From Rhizobium sp. Q54 (GTDB lineage Bacteria > Pseudomonadota > Alphaproteobacteria > Rhizobiales > Beijerinckiaceae), in assembly GCA_945903655.1 (NCBI GenBank), contig CAMDOY010000065.1, positions 1 through 13,579 on the forward strand: a stretch of DNA of 13,579 nucleotides. Reading direction: 5' to 3'. Under the pieces are notes generated by a model, which was not told the DNA's origin, made no database searches, and saw only the letters and a program-made list of their open reading frames with translations. Below, piece by piece: positions 1 to 7,609 of this stretch. The position numbers and the translations under genes are program-made. How positions within the stretch are numbered: position 1 is the first letter of the stretch; the number at the start of each line of letters is the position of its first letter.

Positions 1-269
1 AACACGATGACGTCGCAGCGCGCATCCCCAAGGGTGGCGGCGGCGCGGGAGACATCCTCCAGCAGCGGGCCCAGGGGCTTGTTGTGGACGCCGGTCATCC
101 GCAGCCGCGTCACATGCAGGCCCACGTCCGGCGGCAGGAACCGGCGAAAATGCGGCTCGGACAGGCGGTTGGACGAGGGGATGATGAGCCCCAGACGAGC
201 GCGGGCGAAGCCGGTGGCGGCTTCCAGCGAAAGGTCGGTCTGCGCGAGATGTCCGGTAGCCATGTTCAT
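1..269 (-). CDS. Asp/Glu racemase / maleate isomerase / arylmalonate decarboxylase family protein (5' part only)
   Basis: This is the N-terminal 89 codons of a gene that runs leftward off the window edge, so it is missing from simple ORF lists. The start is ATG at 269, with GGAGG (277-281) seven bases upstream; a second in-frame ATG lies at 263. The translation contains RLGLIIPSSNRLSEPHFRRF and then HVTRLRMTG. This matches the N-terminal signature of the superfamily that includes maleate cis-trans isomerase and arylmalonate decarboxylase, where the PSSN asparagine (N34 here) binds the substrate carboxylate. The window ends at DVIV, just before the region where this family usually carries its first catalytic cysteine, so the reaction cannot be decided. 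Members act on small (di)carboxylates in the cytoplasm. It is divergent from the LIV-type importer, so it may process the imported compound; that link is inference. Family call is good, specific activity unknown. Confidence 0.8.
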   Translation of the reverse strand, partial: MNMATGHLAQTDLSLEAATGFARARLGLIIPSSNRLSEPHFRRFLPPDVGLHVTRLRMTGVHNKPLGPLLEDVSRAAATLGDARCDVIV

Positions 270-461
270 GGTCAATCCTCCCTGCGGCCAGTCTAACCCA
301 TCGCGCGGCGGCGCGCATCCGCGTGCGCGGCGATCAGATTGTTGTGAAACTCAGCTAATTTCGGCGCCGCTCGTGTTCGGCAAGGATATACGGCTGCGTC
401 CTGATCGCCTATGGTCCCGCTCAATGGGGCAGGCGCCATCAGCGCCATCGGGAAACGAACC
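270..461. promoter_or_regulatory. Divergent intergenic region between the racemase-like gene and the liv operon
   Basis: This 192-base gap must hold promoters for both the leftward racemase-like gene and the rightward importer operon. I see no -35/-10 pair good enough to assign. An AT-richer patch lies at about 337-362, and a GATATA box at 385-390 has no convincing -35. A 6-bp inverted repeat, CGCGCA/TGCGCG with a 6-base loop, lies at 312-329 and could be an operator or chance in GC-rich DNA. The regulatory role is inferred from the divergent layout only. Confidence 0.35.
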
Positions 462-1346
462 ATGATTGCGGAGCAGATCGTCAACGGCGTGGTGCTGGGC
501 AGCATGTATGCGCTGGTGGCGCTTGGCTTCACCCTCGTCTTTGGCGTGCTGGACAAGCTCAATTTCGCCCTTTCCGAACTCTTCATGCTCGGCGGCTTCG
601 TGGTCATCGCCAGCGTGGGGCTTGGGGCGCCGCTCTGGCTGGCGGGGATTCTGGTGCTCGTGGTCTGCGGGTTGCTGGGGCTGGTGGTGGAGTTTGTCAG
701 CTTCCGGAAATTCACCAGCGCCGATGCGCAGGTGACCGCCGCGCTCAGCTCCCTTGCGGTCGGCCTCATCATGATCGATCTCGTGCAGAAGACCTGGGGC
801 GGCGAGCCGGTCTCGGTGCCAGTGCCCATCGAATGGCGCCGGGCCAATGTGGCCTTCTTCGGCATGCAGATCCAGGTGATGAAGATCGTGATCCTCGCGG
901 TGACGCTGGTGCTGATGGGCGTGCTGCATTGGCTGATCTCGCGCACCGCCATGGGCCGCAACATTCGCGCCGTGGCGGAATCGCCGACCTTCGCGACCTT
1001 GCTGGGGATCGACGTCAAGCGCGTCAATCAGCAGACTTTCTTCATCGCCTCGGCGCTGGCGGGGGCGGGCGGGCTGATGTTTTCGCTGCGCAACGGCATC
1101 GCCTCCTCCGACATCGGCTTCACCTTTGGCCTCAAGGCCCTCGCCATCATGGCCATTGGCGGCATGGGCGATCTGCGCGGGGCGGTGCTAGGCGGCATCT
1201 TGGTGGGGGTGATCGAGTCCCTCGCCATCCAGTTCGGATTTGGGAAGCTGGGCGAGATCATCGTCTGGGCGCTGATGATTCTTGTTTTGCTGGCGCGACC
1301 GGGCGGCCTCTTCGGCGCCGCGCACACCACGGAGCAGCGCGCGTGA
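462..1346 (+). CDS. livH: Branched-chain amino acid-type (HAAT) ABC transporter permease, LivH family
   Basis: This 294-residue protein is one of two inner-membrane permeases of a LIV-type importer. It begins MIAEQIVNGVVLGSMYALVA, the usual LivH opening in which the first membrane helix starts almost at once. I therefore chose ATG 462 rather than the in-frame ATG at 411, which adds 17 atypical residues; a GGGAAA sequence lies about 6-12 bases upstream. Alternating hydrophobic segments suggest about eight membrane helices. The cytoplasmic coupling-loop signature is present as MGRNIRAVAESPTFATLLGI, followed by a glycine-rich helix (SALAGAGGLMFSL). The usual NFAHG motif after helix 1 reads NFALSELF here. 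The stop overlaps the livM start (GTGA). It pairs with LivM and is powered by LivG and LivF. The family call is secure; the substrate is unknown, since this family also carries urea, amides and aromatic acids. Confidence 0.93.
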   Translation: MIAEQIVNGVVLGSMYALVALGFTLVFGVLDKLNFALSELFMLGGFVVIASVGLGAPLWLAGILVLVVCGLLGLVVEFVSFRKFTSADAQVTAALSSLAVGLIMIDLVQKTWGGEPVSVPVPIEWRRANVAFFGMQIQVMKIVILAVTLVLMGVLHWLISRTAMGRNIRAVAESPTFATLLGIDVKRVNQQTFFIASALAGAGGLMFSLRNGIASSDIGFTFGLKALAIMAIGGMGDLRGAVLGGILVGVIESLAIQFGFGKLGEIIVWALMILVLLARPGGLFGAAHTTEQRA

Positions 1347-2170
1347 GCCAGGATCTGCTCTTCCTCACGGGCGTCAATATCCTGATGGCCTGGAGCGTCT
1401 ATATCATCCTGTTGTCGGGGAGCCTCTCCTTCGCCAATGGGGGCTTCATGGCGTTGGGCGCCTATGCGGCGGGCGTCCTCACGGTGAAATGGGGCATGAA
1501 CTTCTATGCTGCGCTGGCGCTGGCGGGCATAGGCACGGGCCTTGTGGGCGCCTTGCTCGCCTATCCGGCTTTACGCACGCGCGGGGTCTATCTGATCCTC
1601 GTCACGGTGGGGCTCTCCTTCATCATCCAGACCCTCATCCAGAACACCGATTATGTCGGCGGCGTGCGCGGCATGACCGGCATGATGGGCACGACCAACT
1701 GGCATGTCTGGGGCCTCATCGCCATTGTCGGCGTTGGCCTTTTCTGGCTGTCGCGCTCCCATCTGCAACGCCAGCTCGACGCAGTGCGTGAGGACGAGCG
1801 GGTGGCGGCTTCGCTGGGCATTGATGTGGTCTATCTGAAGGTCGTCTGCTTCGCGGTTGGCGCTGGGCTGGCGGCCATCGCGGGCGGGCTCTACAGCCAT
1901 TACATGGTCTTCATCAACCCCGATCATTTCAACATTTTCGTGTCGATCTATGTGGTGCTCTATGTGGTGCTGGGCGGGGTCAACAATTTCATTGGACCCG
2001 TGATCGGCGCCAGCGTCATGACCCTGCTGCCAGAGCTGGTGCGGGGCCTGCAGAGCTATCGCCCGCTGATCTTCGGCGTCGTCATCATCGTGCTCTTGCT
2101 GGTGCGGCCCAATGGGCTCCTCTCTTTCCGTCTGCGCACGCTGGGCGCCCACAAGGAGGGCGGCGCATGA
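1343..2170 (+). CDS. livM: Branched-chain amino acid-type (HAAT) ABC transporter permease, LivM family
   Basis: This is the second membrane permease of the importer, 275 residues. The start is GTG 1343, which overlaps the livH stop in a GTGA, typical of translational coupling; the frame stays open far upstream, but that part is antisense-like low-quality sequence. The protein opens SQDLLFLTGVNILMAWSVYI and continues through LSFANGGFMALGAYAAG, equivalent to the LSLGHAAFFGIGAY region of LivM proteins. It has about eight hydrophobic segments and the coupling-loop motif AVREDERVAASLGIDVVYLK. It ends in a short basic tail, LSFRLRTLGAHKEGGA. The protein lacks the long N-terminal extension seen in enteric LivM and so is at the short end of the family. 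Its stop overlaps the livG start in ATGA. It forms the translocation pore with LivH. Family call is secure; substrate undetermined. Confidence 0.93.
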   Translation: MSQDLLFLTGVNILMAWSVYIILLSGSLSFANGGFMALGAYAAGVLTVKWGMNFYAALALAGIGTGLVGALLAYPALRTRGVYLILVTVGLSFIIQTLIQNTDYVGGVRGMTGMMGTTNWHVWGLIAIVGVGLFWLSRSHLQRQLDAVREDERVAASLGIDVVYLKVVCFAVGAGLAAIAGGLYSHYMVFINPDHFNIFVSIYVVLYVVLGGVNNFIGPVIGASVMTLLPELVRGLQSYRPLIFGVVIIVLLLVRPNGLLSFRLRTLGAHKEGGA

Positions 2171-2931
2171 GCGACACACCTCTCCTTGACGTGCGCGCCA
2201 TCTCCAAGCGCTTTGGCGGCATCACGGCCATTGACGATCTCTCGATCTCGCTCTTCAAAGGCGACATTCTCGGCCTCGTCGGTCCCAATGGGGCGGGCAA
2301 GACAGCCTTCGTGAATTGCGTGACGGGTTTCTATACCCTGTCGGGCGGCGCCATTCATTTTGACGGGCGCGACATCTCCGCCCTGCCGCTGCACCAGCGC
2401 GGACGGCTCGGCCTTGCGCGCACCTTCCAGAACATTCGCCTGTTTCGTCGCATGACGGTCGCCGAGAATGTGGCCTGCGCCCTGCGCGATCACGCGGACA
2501 GGCCGCTGCGCTCGCTGTTCCGCTTTGGCGGCGATGCGGGTTTCGTCAGGGCCGCGCGCGATTTGCTGGAGCGCGTGCGCCTCGCCGACAAGGCCGACCA
2601 GCTCGCGGGGTCCTTGCCCTATGGGGAGGCGCGGCGGCTCGAGATCGCCCGCGCGCTCGCCACCCGCCCCAAGCTCCTGCTGCTGGATGAGCCGACCGCT
2701 GGCATGAACGAGGAGGAGACGCAGGAATTGCTGGCCGACCTGCGCCGCAACGCCGATCTCATCCCCTCCATGATCGTCATCGAACACGACATCAAATTCA
2801 TCCGTGACGTCTCCACCCGCGTGGTGGCCATGGACTATGGCCGCAAGATCGCGGAGGGCTCGGCGGCGGAGGTCTTCGCCCATCCGCAGGTGGTCGAGGC
2901 CTATCTGGGCGCGGGAGACGCCGATGTCTGA
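2167..2931 (+). CDS. livG: HAAT-type ABC transporter ATP-binding protein, LivG family
   Basis: This 254-residue cytoplasmic ATPase drives the LivH/LivM pore together with LivF. All nucleotide-binding motifs are visible: Walker A GPNGAGKT (39-46), Q-loop Gln88 in ARTFQNIRLF, signature PYGEARRLEIARAL starting near residue 151, Walker B LLLLDEPTAG (D174, E175) and switch histidine H207 in VIEHD. The FQNIRLF segment and the C-terminal sequence ending in VVEAYLG are characteristic of LivG rather than LivF. One small oddity is that Walker A continues GKTAF instead of the usual GKTTL; the essential Lys-Thr is intact. The gene starts inside the livM stop (ATGA) and its own stop overlaps livF by 8 bases, so expression is probably coupled. 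Confidence is high for the family; the transported compound is unknown. Confidence 0.95.
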   Translation: MSDTPLLDVRAISKRFGGITAIDDLSISLFKGDILGLVGPNGAGKTAFVNCVTGFYTLSGGAIHFDGRDISALPLHQRGRLGLARTFQNIRLFRRMTVAENVACALRDHADRPLRSLFRFGGDAGFVRAARDLLERVRLADKADQLAGSLPYGEARRLEIARALATRPKLLLLDEPTAGMNEEETQELLADLRRNADLIPSMIVIEHDIKFIRDVSTRVVAMDYGRKIAEGSAAEVFAHPQVVEAYLGAGDADV

Positions 2932-3643
2932 ACCCCAGCTTGTCGTCACCGATCTGCATGTGGCCTATGGGCCCATCAAGGCCTTGCGCGGCGTGACGCT
3001 CCACGCCAATGAGGGCCAGACGGTCGCCGTGCTGGGCGCCAATGGGTCCGGCAAGACCACCTTGCTGCGCGCCATCTCCAACATGCTGGCGCGTAGCCAA
3101 GGGAGCGTGCGGATCAATGGCGCCGACACTGCAGGCGTTCCCGCCCATCGGCTGGTGCGCGAAGGGCTGCTGCATGTGCCCGAAGGGCGCGGCACCATCG
3201 GGCGGCTCTCCGTGCGCGAGAACCTACGCCTCGCCTATGACCTGCGCCCCACCCGGCAGTCTTTCGAGGCCGCGCTGGAGCTGGTCTTCGCCCGTTTTCC
3301 GCGCATGAGCGAGCGCCTGGGTCAGTTGGCGGGTAGCCTGTCGGGCGGCGAACAGCAGATGCTGACCCTGGCGCGCGCCATTGTGAACCGGCCCCGGCTG
3401 CTTCTGGTGGACGAGCCCTCGCTGGGGCTCTCGCCGGTCATGGTGGATGAGGCTTTCGCTGTTTTGCGGGAATTTCAGACCTCAGGCATGACCATATTGA
3501 TCGTTGAGCAAAATGTTCGTAAAACGCTTTCGTTCGCTCACGAAGGTTACATCCTGCGCCAGGGACAAATAGTGGCGAGCGGTTCTGGCGCGGAACTGCT
3601 CCGGGATCCTGCAATACTGAGCCACTATCTGGGCGCCAGTTGA
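2924..3643 (+). CDS. livF: HAAT-type ABC transporter ATP-binding protein, LivF family
   Basis: This is the second ATPase of the importer, 239 residues. The start is ATG 2924 (MSEPQLVVTDLHVAYGPIKA), inside the livG end, with GGGAGA about 5-10 bases upstream; an in-frame start about 120 bases earlier was rejected because it would run deep into livG. Motifs are Walker A GANGSGKT (38-45), VPEGR at about 85-89, signature LSGGEQQM (139-146) and Walker B LLLVDEPSLGLSP (D163, E164). The switch position reads VEQN, with Gln196 where most ABC ATPases have His; this Gln is the norm in LivF proteins, so it is not a defect. The last 160 bases (about 3483-3643) look richer in A/T than the rest of the operon. 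It works with LivG on the LivHM pore. Confidence 0.95.
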   Translation: MSEPQLVVTDLHVAYGPIKALRGVTLHANEGQTVAVLGANGSGKTTLLRAISNMLARSQGSVRINGADTAGVPAHRLVREGLLHVPEGRGTIGRLSVRENLRLAYDLRPTRQSFEAALELVFARFPRMSERLGQLAGSLSGGEQQMLTLARAIVNRPRLLLVDEPSLGLSPVMVDEAFAVLREFQTSGMTILIVEQNVRKTLSFAHEGYILRQGQIVASGSGAELLRDPAILSHYLGAS

Positions 3644-3714
3644 GTGTTTCTTTTAATGTTACAATATCTCAATCCGACCAGAACGCTCTGAAGAGTTCAA
3701 CACCGGAGGAATAC
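3640..3714 (+). promoter_or_regulatory. AT-richer leader ahead of the binding-protein gene, possible internal promoter
   Basis: Unlike the overlapping junctions between the four upstream genes, there is a 71-base non-coding gap here that is clearly AT-richer than its surroundings. It contains TACAAT (3660-3665), a good -10 match, but the only nearby -35-like hexamer (TTGAGT, 3640-3645) is just 14 bases away, too close for a standard sigma-70 promoter. Binding proteins are often made in excess over their permeases, so an internal promoter or a stabilising leader would make sense. This is a weak inference. Confidence 0.25.
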
Positions 3715-4941
3715 ATGTTCGACCGTCGCCAACTTCTCGCCAGCACAGCGGCTCTCGCCGTCGCTGGCCATGCCCCCCTCGCCCTCGCCGCCGACAAGCC
3801 GCCCATCAAGGTTGGCTCCATCCTCGCCATGACCGGCATCGGCGCGGTTTATGGCATCCTCTACAACGCAGCCCTGAAAATGGCGGTTGACGATGTGAAT
3901 GCGGCGGGCGGCGTCAATGGCAGCAAGCTTGAGTTGCTGCAGGAAGATGACCAGTTGCAGCCCTCGCAGTCGGTGCTCTGCTTTCGCAAGCTTGCTGGCA
4001 TGGGCGCAGTCGTGGAGTTGGGCCCGCTGACCGGCACTTCCTGGGAGACCGTGGCGCCCATCGCCAATGCAATGAAGATGCCCGCGCTCTGCTTCACCGC
4101 CTCCAAGGCTGGCATTTCCGCGCCGCCCTATGCCCTGCGCATCGCGCCCCCCGACGACACCGCGATTCCCGAGGGCGTGGCTGAATTCATGAAGCTGCAC
4201 CCCAATGTGAAGAAGATCGCCATCGCGGGCGACGCGCAGGAGGCCTCCGGCGCCGCTGGCATGGAGCTCTTCGCCAAGATGGCGAAGGAGTTGGGCCTTG
4301 AGGTGGTCGCCACCGCGTCCTACCAGACCCGCACCAGCGACTTCTCGCCTGACGCGATCAAGATTCGCGGCGCCAATCCCGATGCGATCTTCATCAGCTC
4401 GCTCGGGCCGACCTCGCTGCCGCTGGTCAAGGAGCTGGAAGTGCAGGGCTTCGACAAGCCAATCCTGCTGAACTCGCTGGTCTGGGCGGGCGCGGGCTTC
4501 ATCCATGCGGTAGGCACGGCGGGCAAGAATGTCTACACCATCGGCTTCTCCACCAATGATGTGGATCCCGCCAATCCCAAGTACAACGACTATGTGAAGC
4601 GTTTCATCGAGCGCACGAAGACCACGACGAACCTGCCGCAGCCCGTCAATGTCTGCAACACCACGCTGCCCTATGACACCGTGTTCCTCGTCGCCGACAT
4701 CATGCGCAAGGCCGGCATCGATGGGACGACCCCGGCGGACAAGGCCCGTGAGTTGATCAGGGCCGGGCTCGATGGTCTGAAGGCCTATCAGGGCATCAAC
4801 AAGATCACCCTGCGCGACACCGGCGACGGCCATATCAAGTGCCATCTGCTGAAGGCCAACGCCCAGACCAAGCAATGGGAATATGCGCTCGCCCCCGACC
4901 AGCGCATCAAGACCCCCGCCGCCTTCAAGGCGCGCGGCTGA
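3715..4941 (+). CDS. ABC transporter periplasmic substrate-binding protein (Leu/Ile/Val-binding type, Peripla_BP_6)
   Basis: This 408-residue exported binding protein captures the ligand and delivers it to the LivHM permeases. The start is ATG 3715, chosen for the strong GGAGGA at 3705-3710 and because it gives an immediate signal peptide; an in-frame TTG at 3640 would add 25 unlikely residues. The N-terminus, MFDRRQLLASTAALAVAGHA, has a twin-arginine-like RRQLL and a hydrophobic core, with likely cleavage after LALA (about residue 25), so export may be by Tat or Sec. The mature part starts DKPPIKVGSILAMTG and continues with NAALKMAVDDVNAAGGVNG, the classic opening of type I LIV-binding folds. 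A second-lobe segment reads NPDAIFISSLGP. It is the last gene of the operon, followed by a strong terminator. Possible ligands are amino acids, amides or aromatic/small carboxylates; none can be assigned from motifs. Confidence 0.92.
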   Translation: MFDRRQLLASTAALAVAGHAPLALAADKPPIKVGSILAMTGIGAVYGILYNAALKMAVDDVNAAGGVNGSKLELLQEDDQLQPSQSVLCFRKLAGMGAVVELGPLTGTSWETVAPIANAMKMPALCFTASKAGISAPPYALRIAPPDDTAIPEGVAEFMKLHPNVKKIAIAGDAQEASGAAGMELFAKMAKELGLEVVATASYQTRTSDFSPDAIKIRGANPDAIFISSLGPTSLPLVKELEVQGFDKPILLNSLVWAGAGFIHAVGTAGKNVYTIGFSTNDVDPANPKYNDYVKRFIERTKTTTNLPQPVNVCNTTLPYDTVFLVADIMRKAGIDGTTPADKARELIRAGLDGLKAYQGINKITLRDTGDGHIKCHLLKANAQTKQWEYALAPDQRIKTPAAFKARG

Positions 4942-4964
4942 GAGCTCTTTTCACCATTAAAATG

Positions 4965-4995
4965 AAAGGCCCACCCCGTGAGGGGTGGGCCTTTT
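4965..4995. terminator. Strong intrinsic terminator, probably bidirectional
   Basis: A perfect 13-bp inverted repeat lies here: AAAGGCCCACCCC (4965-4977), loop GTGA, GGGGTGGGCCTTT (4982-4994), followed by a further T and preceded by an A-rich stretch (ATTAAAATG). The rightward transcript gains a short U tract, and the leftward one ends in UUUCAUUUUAA. It sits between two convergent stop codons, the binding-protein stop at 4941 and the gyrB stop at 5043, so it can terminate both transcripts. Confidence 0.9.
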
Positions 4996-5042
4996 CGCAT
5001 GGTGTTGGATGCAGGCGTTTCCCGGACCTGTGACCTTTCGGC

Positions 5043-7505
5043 TCACACGTCGAGATTGGCGACGTTCAGCGCATTCTCCTGAATGAACTCGCGGCGGGGC
5101 TCCACCGCGTCGCCCATCAGTTTCACGAAGATGTCGTCGGCGGAATCGGCCTCGCGCACCTTCACCTGCAGCAGCGAGCGGGCGTTGCGGTCGAGGGTGG
5201 TTTCCCAGAGCTGTTCGGGGTTCATCTCGCCAAGGCCTTTATAGCGCTGGATCTGGCTGATGCCCTTCTGGCCAGCCGCCATCACCGTATCGACCAGCGC
5301 GCTGGGCCCTGCGACCTCGGTATTGTCGCTGCGACGAATGAAGCTTGCGGGGCTGGCGTAGACATCGTGCAGGGAGCGCGAATGCTCATCAAGGCGACGC
5401 GCCTCGGCGGAGGCCAGAAGCCCCGCGTCCAGCGTCGAGGCCTGGCGCACGCCGCGCACTTCGCGCGTGAAGACGAAGCCGTTGTTCTCGACCTTGCCCG
5501 TCCAGCCGCGCTCGGTCTCGTCCGAAAGCGCGTCAAGGCGGCGCGCGACTTCCTGCGCCAGAGTTTCGGCGGCGCTTTCGCCCAGCGTCGCGATGGGCTT
5601 CAGGGCCCCCGCGATGGTCGCCTGCTCCACGGCCACGCGGTCATAGCGCGAGTGAAGGGACGCCAGCACCTGACGGATCAGGCGCGCCTCATCCACGAGG
5701 CCGCGCAGATCCACAGCCGCGCGCTCTTCGCCGCTCGCCAGACGCAGCAGGGCGTTATCGAGGCCATTGTCGATCAGATAGTCTTCACGCGCGCGCTCGT
5801 CCTTCAGATATTGCTCGGACTTGCCACGCATGACCTTGTAGAGCGGCGGCTGGGCGATGAAGATATGCCCGCGCTCCAGCAATTCGCGCATCTGCCGGAA
5901 GAAGAAGGTGAGCAGGAGCGTGCGAATATGCGCGCCGTCCACGTCGGCGTCGGTCATGATGATGATCTTGTGGTAGCGCAGCTTGTCGGGATTGAACTCA
6001 CTGCTGCCGATGCCCGTGCCCAGCGCCGTGATCAGCGTGCCGATTTCTTGCGAGGTCAGCATCTTGTCGAAACGCGCGCGCTCCACGTTCAGGATCTTGC
6101 CACGCAGGGGCAGCACGGCCTGATATTCACGGTTGCGGCCCTGTTTGGCCGAGCCGCCGGCCGAATCGCCCTCGACGATGAAGAGTTCGGATTTCGCGGG
6201 ATCGCGCTCCTGACAATCGGCCAGCTTGCCCGGCAGGTTCGCCACATCCAGCACGTTCTTGCGGCGGGTCAGTTCGCGCGCCTTGCGGGCGGCCTCGCGG
6301 GCCTGCGCGGCCTCCACGACCTTGCTCACGACCTTCTTCGCATCGATGGGATGCTCTTCGAACCAGCGGCCGAGCGCTTCATTCACCAGCGCCTCGACGA
6401 CCGGGCGCACTTCGGAGGAGACCAGCTTGTCCTTGGTCTGCGAGGAGAACTTGGGATCAGGCACTTTAACCGAAAGCACGCAGGTGAGGCCCTCGCGGCA
6501 ATCGTCGCCGGACAGGTCGACCTTTTCCTTCTTCGTCAGGCCGGTGGATTCCGCATAGGAGGTCACCTGGCGCGTCAGCGCGCCGCGCAGGCCCGCCAGA
6601 TGGGTGCCGCCGTCGCGCTGGGGGATGTTGTTGGTGAAGGCCAGCACGTTCTCGTGGTAGCTGTCGTTCCACCACATGGCGACTTCGACGCCGATGCCGT
6701 CGCGATCATTCTTGATCATGATGGGCTTGTCGATCTGCGGCGACTTGGCGCGGTCGAGATAGCGCACGAAGGCTTCGAGCCCGCCCTCGTAAAAGAGATC
6801 CTCGACCTTCACTTCCGAACTGCGGGCGTCGGTGAGGATCACATGCACGCCGGAGTTCAGGAAGGCCAGTTCGCGCAGGCGATGTTCGATGGTGCCATAA
6901 TCGAAATCGGTCATGGTGAAGGTGTCCGTGGAGGGCAGGAAGGAGACTTCCGTGCCGCGCTTGGGCTTGCCATTGACCATGGGCGCGGGGCCGACGGTGA
7001 TCAGCGGGGAGACCACGTCGCCATGGGCGAACTCAACGAAGAATTCCTTTTCGTCGCGCCAGATTCGAAGCTTCAGCCATTTCGAGAGCGCATTGACGAC
7101 GGAGACGCCCACGCCATGCAGGCCGCCGGAGACCTTGTAGGAGTTCTGGTCGAACTTACCGCCCGCATGCAGCTGGGTCATGATGACCTCGGCGGCCGAC
7201 ACGCCCTCTTCCTGGTGGATGTCGGTGGGGATGCCGCGCCCATTGTCGGTCACGGTGCAGGAGCCGTCGGCGTTCAGCGTCACGGTGACGAGATCGGCGT
7301 GGCCCGCCAGCGATTCGTCGATGGCGTTGTCGACCACTTCGTAGATCATGTGGTGGAGGCCGGAGCCATCGTCGGTGTCGCCGATATACATGCCCGGGCG
7401 CTTGCGCACCGCGTCGAGGCCGCGCAGGACCTTGATGGAATCGGCGCCATAGGCGTTGGGGGTGGCGGGGTCTGTCGGGGGCAGGGAAGCTGCAGGTTCG
7501 GCCAT
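5043..7505 (-). CDS. gyrB: DNA gyrase subunit B
   Basis: This is the ATPase subunit of DNA gyrase, 820 residues, which with GyrA introduces negative supercoils. Start ATG 7505 gives MAEPAASLPPTDPATPNAYG ahead of the conserved YGADSIKVLRGLDAVRKRPGM; the TTG at 7559 would add 18 non-conserved residues, though no clean Shine-Dalgarno precedes 7505. The GHKL ATPase domain shows catalytic Glu56 and Asn60 (YEVVDNAIDE), Asp87 in TDNGRGIP and the ATP lid GGLHGVGVSVVNALS (127-141). The transducer domain follows. The TOPRIM domain has EGDSAGGSAKQGR (from E445) and the metal-binding DADVDG (D519, D521, D523). The C-terminal end has IQRYKGLGEMNPEQLW. The GyrB rather than ParE assignment rests on these motifs plus the dnaN-recF-gyrB context. 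Length is normal for alphaproteobacteria. Confidence 0.97.
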   Translation of the reverse strand: MAEPAASLPPTDPATPNAYGADSIKVLRGLDAVRKRPGMYIGDTDDGSGLHHMIYEVVDNAIDESLAGHADLVTVTLNADGSCTVTDNGRGIPTDIHQEEGVSAAEVIMTQLHAGGKFDQNSYKVSGGLHGVGVSVVNALSKWLKLRIWRDEKEFFVEFAHGDVVSPLITVGPAPMVNGKPKRGTEVSFLPSTDTFTMTDFDYGTIEHRLRELAFLNSGVHVILTDARSSEVKVEDLFYEGGLEAFVRYLDRAKSPQIDKPIMIKNDRDGIGVEVAMWWNDSYHENVLAFTNNIPQRDGGTHLAGLRGALTRQVTSYAESTGLTKKEKVDLSGDDCREGLTCVLSVKVPDPKFSSQTKDKLVSSEVRPVVEALVNEALGRWFEEHPIDAKKVVSKVVEAAQAREAARKARELTRRKNVLDVANLPGKLADCQERDPAKSELFIVEGDSAGGSAKQGRNREYQAVLPLRGKILNVERARFDKMLTSQEIGTLITALGTGIGSSEFNPDKLRYHKIIIMTDADVDGAHIRTLLLTFFFRQMRELLERGHIFIAQPPLYKVMRGKSEQYLKDERAREDYLIDNGLDNALLRLASGEERAAVDLRGLVDEARLIRQVLASLHSRYDRVAVEQATIAGALKPIATLGESAAETLAQEVARRLDALSDETERGWTGKVENNGFVFTREVRGVRQASTLDAGLLASAEARRLDEHSRSLHDVYASPASFIRRSDNTEVAGPSALVDTVMAAGQKGISQIQRYKGLGEMNPEQLWETTLDRNARSLLQVKVREADSADDIFVKLMGDAVEPRREFIQENALNVANLDV

Positions 7506-7580
7506 GAGTCCAGACGCTTTCGGCGGGCTTTGAAGGGCCCGTCTGAGGGGGATTAGCAAAGTTCTGATTCGTTCTGCCCA

Positions 7581-7609
7581 ATCTAGCCGAAAACCGGGCG
7601 AGATTGCAG
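7581..7609 (-). promoter_or_regulatory. Candidate gyrB promoter
   Basis: Read on the minus strand, CTGCAA (7604-7609) and CTAGAT (7581-7586) are separated by 17 bases. The -10 differs by one base from CTATAT, often used by alphaproteobacterial housekeeping promoters; the -35 is weak. Transcription would start about 70 bases ahead of the gyrB ATG. A second possible pair slightly downstream is TTGGGC (7576-7581) and GCTAAT (7552-7557), 18 bases apart. The 166-base gap after recF supports separate gyrB expression. Confidence 0.35.

Noticed and set aside
411..461. Earlier ATG start for livH
   Set aside because: It adds 17 residues not typical of LivH; MIAEQIVNGV at 462 matches the family opening.
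293..1027. 244-codon minus-strand frame opposite livH
   Set aside because: Low-complexity Ser/Thr/Pro-rich antisense translation; livH on the plus strand accounts for the coding signal.
833..1342. Upstream extension of the livM frame
   Set aside because: The extra 170 residues are a shadow of livH in another frame. The GTG at 1343 overlapping the livH stop gives a normal LivM N-terminus.
3697..4875. 392-codon minus-strand frame opposite the substrate-binding protein
   Set aside because: Antisense shadow with biased composition; the plus-strand frame has a ribosome site, signal peptide and family motifs.
5367..7556. 729-codon open frame on the plus strand opposite gyrB
   Set aside because: It is the antisense shadow of gyrB. 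Its composition is rich in His, Arg, Gly and Asp as expected from reversed GC-rich codons, and it shows no domain signature, while gyrB on the other strand is unmistakable.
7506..7559. TTG start for gyrB 18 codons upstream
   Set aside because: The added residues are not conserved in GyrB; ATG 7505 gives a typical length and N-terminus.
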